This document shows, piece by piece, positions 5,663-13,459 of a stretch of 20,025 nt of DNA; positions within the stretch are counted from its first letter, which is position 1, and each line of letters starts with the position of its first letter. The DNA comes from Oscillospiraceae bacterium (GTDB lineage Bacteria > Bacillota > Clostridia > Oscillospirales > Ruminococcaceae). Where the stretch lies: contig JAEDLR010000039.1 of the NCBI GenBank assembly GCA_016295145.1, positions 1 through 20,025 on the forward strand. The letters run 5' to 3'. Below the pieces are notes generated by a model. That model made no database searches. It had not been told where the DNA came from and saw nothing but the letters and a program-made list of their open reading frames with translations. The translations under genes were made by a program, and so were the position numbers.

Positions 5663-7375
5663 ATGAAGCGTTCCGAATTCAACAGGATGTTTGGCAATAT
5701 ACACTGGGACGAAAGCAAACGACTGGATATCGAAGCCATGCTCATCCGCCCGTGTAAGCAGCCCGAATCCGAGCGAAAAGCACAGAAAGAGGAGGTATTC
5801 TATATGCCGCTCCAAAAAATTGACCGTAAGCCGTCTCACGGCAAAAAGATGACAGCCGCCGTACTCAGCGCCTGCGCTGTTTTCGGCATTACAGCGGGCA
5901 CACTTGCACTGCTGAACCGTGGAAACGACCCGAACTTCCACGAAAGCAATCCTTCCGAACATGGTAATTCCACATCAAGCGGCAGTACGGAAAGCCCTTT
6001 CAAGTTTGTGGCAGACAATGTACCGGGCGATTTGCAGACCAAATTTGAGGGACCGGAGAATGTACCCTCTATGACAGTATCCTATTCACAGTTTAGACAG
6101 TTCGATGGTGACGGACAACAGGTGCTTGCGGCAGAATCAGGCTGGTACTGCAACCCCCTCTTCAGTGGGGGCTGCGGCATGACCATATATGTGGATGAAG
6201 CCACAGGGCAGCATACACCCCTTTGCAGCCGTCCCGAATGCACCCACGATACCGAATACTGCGAGGCAAACAACAGTCAGTTTTTCGGCATCCCGTATAC
6301 CTATTACGACGGCTATCTGTACGGCGTGGCATCCGACCAGAGCACATCTTCCTTCGGAACCCCTGTAGTCGGAGAAACGGTCTATGCCACTGACCGCGGC
6401 GATATCTGCCTGATGCGCTATGCACCAGACGGCACGGAACTGACAAAGCTCTGCAAACTGCAAGATGCTTTGCAGGAATCAATTGATCATACAGGTATCG
6501 TCAGTGCGGAGATCATCGGGCATAAGGGCGCACTGTGGATCTCTGTACAATTCGACCTCCAGTATGGCATGATGGAATCACACGAATATACAGATCCACT
6601 CACAGGGGAGCTTGAAACCACAACATTTGCCCACATCACAGAATACTCCACCGCTTATGCGCTGTTCCACTACGATATTGCAAGGGATACGCTGACCGCA
6701 GTCGCAGAGGTGCCGCTGACGCAATCGCAGACGGAATTGCGGACGCCGTTCTCTCCGCCTGCCCATCTCTGTGCATCAGGGGATTATCTCTACTTCCGCA
6801 AAACAAACCGCAACTGGGCGGATCCCTATAACGGCGATCTGATCTACCGCGTCAATATCCGCACGGGCGCGATGGAGGAAGTGGCAAATGCAGCCTATAC
6901 AACATTTGCGCTGAGCAGCACGAAACTGGTATATATGACCTCTGCTGACGGGTATTACGACGCAGACAAACACAGCATCGTCCCCTGCATACTGGATCTG
7001 CAAACGGGGGAAGAGACGCTTCTGTTTGAGGATACCGATGTATTCTACACCGATGTGCAATGCACCGCTGAATATATCATTCTGACGAAAAACAGCCCGC
7101 TTGCCGAAATCGAGATCTATGACTGGCAGGGCAATCTGCTGGCAACGCTCAAACAACCCGTGCAAGAATTCCCCGGTGAACTGGACATGGAGGTCTCCCC
7201 AGAGTTTGTAGCAAGCATTGCCATAAGCGGCGACCGCCTGTACGGACAGTGTTGGTATGGATTATATTATCTTTCCCTCTCCGAGGCAATTGCAGAGGGT
7301 ACCGCTAAATGGAACACCGCCTACGACGCCTCTGCCCTCCGGGATGCATATATGCCATATGCCGAAACCGACTGA
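5663..7375 (+). CDS. Membrane-anchored probable anti-sigma factor with propeller-like sensor domain
   Basis: A 570-residue protein with SD GAGGAGG before ATG 5663. Residues 1-60 are charged and cytoplasmic, and a single membrane helix spans about 63-84 (after GKK). A low-complexity Ser/Gly/Asn spacer (95-112) leads to a large outside domain. That domain has repeated YxxxYLYG / GDYLYF / LYxxD-type blades as in clostridial beta-propellers, and a cysteine motif LCSRPECTHDTEYC (C188, C193, C200) that recurs in such proteins. No enzyme motif is seen. Position after the sigma gene and topology argue for an anti-sigma role, with the outside domain sensing a ligand or envelope state; this is inference. 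An internal in-frame ATG (5804) has its own strong SD and would give a form lacking residues 1-47. Confidence 0.7.
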   Translation: MKRSEFNRMFGNIHWDESKRLDIEAMLIRPCKQPESERKAQKEEVFYMPLQKIDRKPSHGKKMTAAVLSACAVFGITAGTLALLNRGNDPNFHESNPSEHGNSTSSGSTESPFKFVADNVPGDLQTKFEGPENVPSMTVSYSQFRQFDGDGQQVLAAESGWYCNPLFSGGCGMTIYVDEATGQHTPLCSRPECTHDTEYCEANNSQFFGIPYTYYDGYLYGVASDQSTSSFGTPVVGETVYATDRGDICLMRYAPDGTELTKLCKLQDALQESIDHTGIVSAEIIGHKGALWISVQFDLQYGMMESHEYTDPLTGELETTTFAHITEYSTAYALFHYDIARDTLTAVAEVPLTQSQTELRTPFSPPAHLCASGDYLYFRKTNRNWADPYNGDLIYRVNIRTGAMEEVANAAYTTFALSSTKLVYMTSADGYYDADKHSIVPCILDLQTGEETLLFEDTDVFYTDVQCTAEYIILTKNSPLAEIEIYDWQGNLLATLKQPVQEFPGELDMEVSPEFVASIAISGDRLYGQCWYGLYYLSLSEAIAEGTAKWNTAYDASALRDAYMPYAETD

Positions 7376-7544
7376 AACAGCACCATACAGTAATCAGGGG
7401 CAAAGCGCGGTCAGCATGGGATGTGATGCAGCAAATCACGCAGAATGATGGATGTTTGCAGACGGGCGCACCCATCTGCTCTCTGCAAGCATTCATTGGC
7501 GGCAGAGGTGCTGCATTCCAACAATAGAATAGGAGAAACCGGAA

Positions 7545-8420
7545 ATGGCAAATCGACTGCAAGTGGAAAACCTCACCAAACGCTATGGCAACTTTACCGC
7601 CTTAGATGGGGTGACCATCACCTTAGAGCAGGGTGTAACGGGATTGCTTGGCGCAAACGGTGCAGGCAAAAGTACGCTGATGAAGCTGCTGACCGACCAG
7701 ATGCGGCGCACTGACGGCAGAATTCTCTATAACGGCACCGAGATCCTCGATATGGGTGCAAAATGGCGTTCGGTCATCGGATACACGCCGCAATTGCAGG
7801 GACTGTATGAAGATTCCAGTGCCAGACAGTTTCTGTATTATATAGCATCGCTGAAGGGCATACGCCGCAAGGCTGCAAAAGAACAGACCGCCATGCTGCT
7901 GAAACTGGTCAATCTGGAGCAGGTGGCGCATAAAAAAATCGGAACCTTCTCCGGCGGAATGCGGCAACGTGTCTTATTGGCTGCAGCACTGTTGGGCGAG
8001 CCACAGGTGTTGATTCTGGATGAACCAACGGCAGGTCTTGACCCCGAGGAGCGTATCCGCCTACGCAACTACATCACCGAGATAGCCAGAGAGCGCATTG
8101 TGCTGTATGCCACCCATGTGGTCAGTGATATTGAATGCGTTGCAAAGCGTGTAATGCTGCTTGACCACGGTACACTCATCTCCTGCGATACACCGGAGGC
8201 ACTGATCGCTGCCGCACATGGGAAAATCGGTACTTTCAGTGGCAGCTACGAGGAAATTCTGGCATTGCAGGCACAATACCCCAAAGGGGAGATCAAGCAG
8301 ACCGGCACGGGATTCTCTCTGCGCATTGCAGCCCGGCATCTGCCGGAACACTGCACCGTTGCCGAAGATCTTGGCTTGGAGGATGTCTACCGTTTGCTGT
8401 TGGAGGATCGCCATGGGTGA
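7545..8420 (+). CDS. ABC transporter ATP-binding protein
   Basis: A 291-residue protein with all ABC ATPase motifs: Walker A GANGAGKS (36-43), Q-loop Q83, signature FSGGM (135-139), Walker B VLILDE (155-160) and H-loop H191. This is the layout of ATPases of ABC-2-type exporters (drug, peptide or lantibiotic self-protection groups). It lies 169 bases after the anti-sigma gene in the same direction with no terminator between; that gap holds only an imperfect inverted repeat around 7442-7492. Its stop overlaps the permease start by 8 bases, so the two subunits are coupled. The substrate is unknown. Confidence 0.92.
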   Translation: MANRLQVENLTKRYGNFTALDGVTITLEQGVTGLLGANGAGKSTLMKLLTDQMRRTDGRILYNGTEILDMGAKWRSVIGYTPQLQGLYEDSSARQFLYYIASLKGIRRKAAKEQTAMLLKLVNLEQVAHKKIGTFSGGMRQRVLLAAALLGEPQVLILDEPTAGLDPEERIRLRNYITEIARERIVLYATHVVSDIECVAKRVMLLDHGTLISCDTPEALIAAAHGKIGTFSGSYEEILALQAQYPKGEIKQTGTGFSLRIAARHLPEHCTVAEDLGLEDVYRLLLEDRHG

Positions 8421-10437
8421 ATTGCAACGGATTTTCAGAATGCCGCGTACCTATATCATTCTGGTGCTGCTTTGCGTGATGAATCTTGCGCTGTTTGCAG
8501 GCTTTTGCCGCTCACAGGCTGCGGAAACCGAACACTGCGCCACACAGATCGCAGAGCAGACCGCTGCCTATCGGGAAACAGGCTATCACGCGTATCTCCA
8601 ACAGATATCGGGGCAATCCGCAGGGCAGACGCTTCTGGGCAGCCTTGGCAAGCAAAGCGATTTCATCCAGCGTAACCGCGCTCTTACCATTGCCGATTAC
8701 GAACACTTACAGGGCATTACACTGGAGGACGGCGCAGATGCAGGCATCGAGGCGATGCTGCAATATCACATCACCGATTACCTGCTGCTGATTGCTCCCC
8801 TGCTGTTGATTCTGGATCTGCTGACCGTGCAGACCTCTGCCTGCGGTGATATGCTGCGCAGTACACGTAAAGGAAGAGTCCCCTTGCTGCTGTGGCGGAT
8901 GTTGGCTGTGTTTCTGCTTTGTCTGCTCAGTGTACTGCTCATCTGGGGCGGCAACATTGCATACGGACATTTCTTTTTCGGTGACCCGGTATACAGCCGC
9001 GCCGTACAGTCAATCCCTGCGTTTCAGCACTGTGTATGGCGCGTCACCGTAGGCGAATTTCTGCTTCTGTGGGGCATCCTCAAGGCGGCAGCGGTGTTCT
9101 GCATCACCCTGTTCATTTGGTTGATTCTTTCGATATTTCAGCCTGTTATGGCGATACTGATCGCACTGCCAGCACTGGGCGGACAGTTTCTCTGCTACAC
9201 GCTGATGGATGCTGCCGCCGCGGTCAATCACCTGAAATACTGCAATGTATTCGCCATATTGGAAAGCGGATTCTTCTTCACGGATTACAACAACCTCAAC
9301 TGGTTTGGGCACCCGTTGGGCATGCTTGCTTCTGCGCTCATCGCATTGGGCGAAATTTTCTCCGCAGTTGCTGCCCTGTTGATTCTTTTTGTGGGATACA
9401 AGCATCCCGTCCGCATCGGCTATGGTGTACAGCATTGGTTTGACCGTTTGCAGAAATGGGCGTCATCCCATTTCGGTATCCATACGGTGTTCGCATACGA
9501 GGGCAAAAAGCTGCTCCTTGGGCAAAAAGGTCTGCTGATTGTGTTCGTCACTGCCGCTATGACCGTTTCGGTGTATCAGGGTACAAAAATCTTTGTGCCG
9601 ACGCTCAACTACTGGGATGAGGCATATGAAAAGTTCAGCGGCGCTGTAACTGAGGAAGCCATGCAGAAGTATGAAGATTATCTCATTACGCTGGAAGAAG
9701 GCGTGCAGCGCGCACAGGCATCCTTGGATAAATCCATTGAACTGGATCTACCGGAAAGTTGGATTCGCAAGGACGAAAGCAGACTGGCGACGGCACAAAA
9801 CGAATTGGAATATTTCACAGCGTTTCGCGCTAAAATCGAGCCACTGGATACCCATCGGCAACAGACCGGTCAGGTGGTCTGGCTAATACCACAGGAAGGC
9901 TACAACAGTCTGTTTGGCAAAACGGCAGCGGCAGAGCGTTTTTCGCTGCTGCTGCTCCTGTACACGATCTTCATCAGCGCAGGCATCGGGGCATATGAAA
10001 ACCGCTTTGGTGCCGCACCGCTGCTGCGCAGCACCCCACACGGCAGATTGCGCCGCGTGGCGTACAAGGGCATCTGGTTGATGCTGCTGGTGCTGCCCAT
10101 GGCATGGGTACTTTACAGTTGCTATTCTGCTTGCGTTGCAAGCAATACTCCATTGGAATACGGCATTGCTCCGTTGCAAAGTCTGGATGGGCTGCGAGAT
10201 TTCGGGCTGCCGGTAACCGTTGACCAATTCTATGGGCTGTGGATGACTGCACGCTGTATTCTGATGACGCTGTTTGCATTTCTGGTGGCGGTTGTCGGCA
10301 GCCGCAGTAAAAACCCGCGCAATGCCCTGCTGCTGTGCCTGATCATTTTCTTTCTGCCCGCGGCACTGGCACAAACCGGTGTTCCTGTACTGGAAAAATG
10401 TTCGTTTTCTCATCTTCTGAGCCTGTTCGTAGCGTAA
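8413..10437 (+). CDS. ABC-2-type permease, apparently internally duplicated
   Basis: A 674-residue integral membrane protein starting at ATG 8413 (SD GGAGG 8402-8406). Two similar halves are visible. In each, one membrane helix (13-31; about 371-388) is followed by a soluble stretch of roughly 90-115 residues (32-120; 389-505), then a helix (123-140; 508-525). A matching motif follows: LRSTRKGR near 148-155 and LRSTPHGR near 538-545, each leading into further helices. The second soluble stretch (about 402-475) is charged and probably helical. It pairs with the upstream ATPase, and two half-permeases in one chain would supply the complete membrane part. The protein family is not recognised beyond ABC-2-like. 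It is the last gene before a strong terminator. Confidence 0.8.
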   Translation: MGELQRIFRMPRTYIILVLLCVMNLALFAGFCRSQAAETEHCATQIAEQTAAYRETGYHAYLQQISGQSAGQTLLGSLGKQSDFIQRNRALTIADYEHLQGITLEDGADAGIEAMLQYHITDYLLLIAPLLLILDLLTVQTSACGDMLRSTRKGRVPLLLWRMLAVFLLCLLSVLLIWGGNIAYGHFFFGDPVYSRAVQSIPAFQHCVWRVTVGEFLLLWGILKAAAVFCITLFIWLILSIFQPVMAILIALPALGGQFLCYTLMDAAAAVNHLKYCNVFAILESGFFFTDYNNLNWFGHPLGMLASALIALGEIFSAVAALLILFVGYKHPVRIGYGVQHWFDRLQKWASSHFGIHTVFAYEGKKLLLGQKGLLIVFVTAAMTVSVYQGTKIFVPTLNYWDEAYEKFSGAVTEEAMQKYEDYLITLEEGVQRAQASLDKSIELDLPESWIRKDESRLATAQNELEYFTAFRAKIEPLDTHRQQTGQVVWLIPQEGYNSLFGKTAAAERFSLLLLLYTIFISAGIGAYENRFGAAPLLRSTPHGRLRRVAYKGIWLMLLVLPMAWVLYSCYSACVASNTPLEYGIAPLQSLDGLRDFGLPVTVDQFYGLWMTARCILMTLFAFLVAVVGSRSKNPRNALLLCLIIFFLPAALAQTGVPVLEKCSFSHLLSLFVA

Positions 10438-10446
10438 ATTGCTACC

Positions 10447-10477
10447 CGCCCGTGATTCGGTATCACGGGCGTTTTTT
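10447..10477 (+). terminator. Rho-independent terminator of the sigma/ABC operon
   Basis: A 10-bp perfect stem (CGCCCGTGAT / ATCACGGGCG, 5-base loop) is followed directly by T6 (10472-10477). It begins 10 bases after the permease stop. Confidence 0.93.
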
Positions 10478-10486
10478 CGGCAATGC

Positions 10487-10515
10487 TTGTTTTTTGCAGT
10501 GATTTGTAGTATAAT
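10487..10515 (+). promoter_or_regulatory. Promoter of the copper ATPase gene
   Basis: TTGTTT (10487-10492), a 17-base spacer and a perfect TATAAT (10510-10515). The predicted start near 10522 leaves only a short leader before the ATG at 10538, with SD AGGAG at 10523-10527. No clear CopY or CsoR operator is visible. Confidence 0.75.
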
Positions 10516-10537
10516 AAGCAGCAGGAGATGATTTGAT

Positions 10538-13042
10538 ATGAAGCAATATCATGTAAGCGGCATGCGCTGTGCTGCTTGCAGTGCAAGCGTGGAAAAAGCA
10601 GTGGCGGCGGTATCCGGTGTTGAAAAGGTCAGCGTCAATCTGCTGACCAATTCGATGCAGGTAACGGGTGCTGCAAATGATGCAGCGATCATTGCCGCAG
10701 TGGAAGCGGCAGGTTACGGTGCATCGCCCAACGATGCAACTGCGCAATCAAAGCCCCGGGCTGCTGTGCCACAAGATCAGGCAGCAAGCAGCCTCAAAGC
10801 CAGATTAATCGCTTCCGTTGGGTTTTTGCTGGTGCTGATGTACCTTTCCATGGGGCACACAATGTTCGGGTGGTGGCTGCCAGATGCGCTCGCTGCAAAT
10901 CCTGTGGCACTTGCCCTCTGTCAGATGCTGCTTGCAGGCATTGTTATGGTCATCAACCAGCAATTCTTTATCAGCGGCATAAAGGGACTGTTTCACCGCG
11001 CACCCAATATGGATACCCTGGTGTCCATTGGCTCTGCGGCATCTTTTGGATACAGCCTGTGGATCACATTTGCCATGTCGGGGGCTGCCGCATCGGGGGA
11101 TATGACCACCGCCGCTTCGTACCTCCACGGGTTGTATTATGAATCTGCAGCCATGATCCTGACGCTTATCACCGTAGGCAAAATGCTGGAGGCGCGCGCC
11201 AAGGGCAAAACCACCAATGCGCTGGCAGGTCTGATGGCGTTGGCACCACAGACGGCAACCGTTTTACAAGGTGAACAGGAGCGCACCGTGCCCATTGCCG
11301 AGGTGCGGAAAGGCGATGTATTCCTTGTGCGCCCGGCAGAGCAAGTACCTGTAGATGGCATTGTGCTTGCGGGGCACAGTGCGGTGAATGAATCGGCACT
11401 GACGGGTGAAAGCATTCCCGTGGAGAAAGCAGCGCATAGCCGTGTGCAAGCAGGCACCATGAATCTTTCGGGGGTGCTGCGCTGTGAAGCCACCCGTGTC
11501 GGTGAGGATACCACCCTTGCACAGATTATCCGTATGGTAAGCGATGCCTCTGCCACCAAAGCACCCATCGCCAAAATTGCCGACCGTGTATCAGGCGTGT
11601 TTGTGCCTATCGTTCTTGGCATTGCACTGGTGACCCTCTGCATCTGGTTGTTTGTAGGGAAACCCTTCGGATTTGCCATTGCACGCGCCATTTCCGTTCT
11701 GGTCATCAGTTGCCCCTGCGCGTTAGGGCTTGCCACGCCCGTTGCCATTATGGTAGGTACAGGCGTGGGCGCAAAGCATGGCATTTTATATAAAACTGCC
11801 GAGGCACTGGAACTTGCAGGACGCACGCAGATTATGGCACTGGATAAAACAGGCACGGTTACCATGGGCGACCCTGCCGTAACAGGTATTTACCCTACAG
11901 CCGGCGTAGATGCCACGAAGCTGCTTACCCTTGCGGCTGCGCTGGAGAAAAACAGCGAGCATCCCTTGGCAAAAGCAATCATCAAACAGGCAGATGCACA
12001 GCAGATTGCAGTGCCCGCCGTGGCAGATCTGACGGTGTTGCCCGGCAGCGGCTTGCAGGCAACCTATGAGGGGCAAACACTGGCAGGCGGAAATGCAGCA
12101 TGGATCGCTGACAAAGCAACCATACCCGAATCGGTTTGCGTACAGGCAGAAAATCTTGCTAAACAGGGGAATACTGCACTGTATTTTGCTCTGGGGGATC
12201 AGCTTCTGGGCATGGTCACTGCCGCGGATATCATACGACCCGAAAGCCGCGAAGCCATCACGCAGCTGCATAAAATGGGTATTCGCGTGGTGATGCTGAC
12301 TGGTGACAACAAACAGACCGCCGAAGCCATCGGCAAGGAGGCAGGCATTGATACCGTAATCGCCGGCGTGCTACCTGCCGAAAAAGAAGCCGCCATCCGC
12401 AGCTTGCAGCAGGAGGGCAGAGTCACAATGGTCGGCGACGGCATCAACGACGCCCCTGCACTGACCGCTGCCGATGTGGGCATTGCCATTGGCGCAGGTA
12501 CGGATATTGCCATTGACGCCGCCGATGTGGTGTTAGTCAACAGCCGCTTGACTGACGCTGCCGCTGCCATTCGCTTGAGCCGTAAAACACTGCGCATCAT
12601 CCGGCAGAATCTGTTCTGGGCGTTTATCTATAATGTGATCGGCATTCCTCTTGCCGCAGGCCTATGGTACCCTATTTTTGGCTGGGAGCTGAATCCTATG
12701 TTCGGTGCAGCCGCTATGAGCCTTTCCAGTTTTTGTGTTGTCAGTAATGCTCTGCGGCTTTATACCGTGCGCATTGCTGAAAAACAACAACACGATACAA
12801 TTGCAACAGAGAACGTGGAGGTGAAAACGATGCAGAAAACCATGCATATCCAGGGTATGATGTGCGGCCATTGCGAAGCCAGAGTGAAAAAGGTGCTGGA
12901 GGGCATCGATGGCATTACAGAAGCCACCGTCAGCCATACCGCAGGTACCGCAGTGCTTACGCTTTCGGCAGAGGTCAGTGATGACACCCTGAAAGCCGCT
13001 GTTGAGGCACAGGATTATACTGTTACAGCCATTGAATCATGA
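10538..13042 (+). CDS. copA: Copper-translocating P1B-type ATPase with HMA domains at both ends
   Basis: An 834-residue inner-membrane pump. The N-terminal heavy-metal-associated domain has GMRCAAC (C11, C14). The membrane CPC motif in ISCPCALGLATP (C392, C394) is the ion-binding site of copper and silver P1B-1 pumps. Other signatures are phosphorylation site DKTGT (D436), actuator TGES, HP in the nucleotide domain (SEHPLAKA), hinge GDGINDAPAL, and MSLSS in the last helix. A second HMA domain with GMMCGHC (C776, C779) is fused at the C-terminus after a short polar linker, which is unusual because CopA extra domains are normally N-terminal. It probably exports Cu(I). It is transcribed alone from its own promoter and ends at a bidirectional terminator. 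Confidence 0.93.
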   Translation: MKQYHVSGMRCAACSASVEKAVAAVSGVEKVSVNLLTNSMQVTGAANDAAIIAAVEAAGYGASPNDATAQSKPRAAVPQDQAASSLKARLIASVGFLLVLMYLSMGHTMFGWWLPDALAANPVALALCQMLLAGIVMVINQQFFISGIKGLFHRAPNMDTLVSIGSAASFGYSLWITFAMSGAAASGDMTTAASYLHGLYYESAAMILTLITVGKMLEARAKGKTTNALAGLMALAPQTATVLQGEQERTVPIAEVRKGDVFLVRPAEQVPVDGIVLAGHSAVNESALTGESIPVEKAAHSRVQAGTMNLSGVLRCEATRVGEDTTLAQIIRMVSDASATKAPIAKIADRVSGVFVPIVLGIALVTLCIWLFVGKPFGFAIARAISVLVISCPCALGLATPVAIMVGTGVGAKHGILYKTAEALELAGRTQIMALDKTGTVTMGDPAVTGIYPTAGVDATKLLTLAAALEKNSEHPLAKAIIKQADAQQIAVPAVADLTVLPGSGLQATYEGQTLAGGNAAWIADKATIPESVCVQAENLAKQGNTALYFALGDQLLGMVTAADIIRPESREAITQLHKMGIRVVMLTGDNKQTAEAIGKEAGIDTVIAGVLPAEKEAAIRSLQQEGRVTMVGDGINDAPALTAADVGIAIGAGTDIAIDAADVVLVNSRLTDAAAAIRLSRKTLRIIRQNLFWAFIYNVIGIPLAAGLWYPIFGWELNPMFGAAAMSLSSFCVVSNALRLYTVRIAEKQQHDTIATENVEVKTMQKTMHIQGMMCGHCEARVKKVLEGIDGITEATVSHTAGTAVLTLSAEVSDDTLKAAVEAQDYTVTAIES
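12830..13042 (+). CDS. Possible internal start: free CopZ-like copper chaperone from the end of copA
   Basis: In frame with copA, ATG 12830 is preceded by a textbook SD GGAGGTG (12817-12823) with a 6-base spacer. Starting here would give a 70-residue protein that is a complete HMA domain: GMMCGHC metal site at residues 9-15 and the beta-alpha-beta-beta-alpha-beta length of CopZ. CopZ carries Cu(I) to CopA in the cytoplasm. The fused reading frame is open, so the domain is also made as the C-terminus of CopA. Independent translation is an inference from the ribosome site. Confidence 0.5.
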   Translation: MQKTMHIQGMMCGHCEARVKKVLEGIDGITEATVSHTAGTAVLTLSAEVSDDTLKAAVEAQDYTVTAIES

Positions 13043-13057
13043 TAACGCATCAAACAA

Positions 13058-13098
13058 AAAGCAGAGGCACATGACGTACCTCTGCTTTGTTTTTGTTT
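13058..13098. terminator. Bidirectional terminator between copA and the pqqD-like gene
   Basis: A 10-bp stem AAAGCAGAGG / CCTCTGCTTT (13058-13067, 13079-13088) with an 11-base loop. On the plus strand it runs into GTTTTTGTTTT; on the minus strand into TTTTTGTTTG. It serves both convergent transcripts. Confidence 0.9.
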
Positions 13099-13100
13099 TA

Positions 13101-13457
13101 TTACTGTTTCCATTGTACAAAGCCGTAGCTTTCCAGGATGTGGAAGAATTGCGCCAGTCGCTCGTAGGTGGGCTGCGCCTTTTCGCCAAAATGTGCTTCC
13201 AGAGGCTTGCCCATATCCATAATGGTACGCTCGCCGTCGATCATCGGCCACACAAAGCTGCCGATCTCATCCAGATGGATATAGGAAATCTTTGGCTTTT
13301 TCAACAGCTTCTGGGCGATGCGGTTCATCACGCCTTTGTTTTCAATCTCCAGTGTGACAAGCCCTGCATCGTCCTGGGTCCACCCGATGGCTTTCTCCCG
13401 TACGGGGCATCGCTCCAGATAGTTTTCATCTGCGTGCTTTGATTGTCTGCGTCCCAT
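13101..13457 (-). CDS. PqqD-like protein
   Basis: A 118-residue protein. The central and C-terminal part (LDEIGSFVWPMIDGERTI followed by an amphipathic helical region with YERLAQFFHIL and YGFVQ) matches the winged-helix fold of PqqD, whose relatives bind peptides as RiPP recognition elements. No radical SAM enzyme or precursor peptide gene is nearby, so a role in peptide modification is not supported here. It lies 2 bases after the OPT transporter stop and is surely cotranscribed with it; an accessory role in peptide handling is possible but speculative. It ends at the terminator 13058-13098. Confidence 0.75.
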   Translation of the reverse strand: MGRRQSKHADENYLERCPVREKAIGWTQDDAGLVTLEIENKGVMNRIAQKLLKKPKISYIHLDEIGSFVWPMIDGERTIMDMGKPLEAHFGEKAQPTYERLAQFFHILESYGFVQWKQ

Positions 13458-13459
13458 GA

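Noticed and set aside
11137..11865. Minus-strand open frame of 242 codons within copA
   Set aside because: Shadow of the copA coding strand; Ser/Pro/Thr/Arg-rich with no motif or ribosome site.
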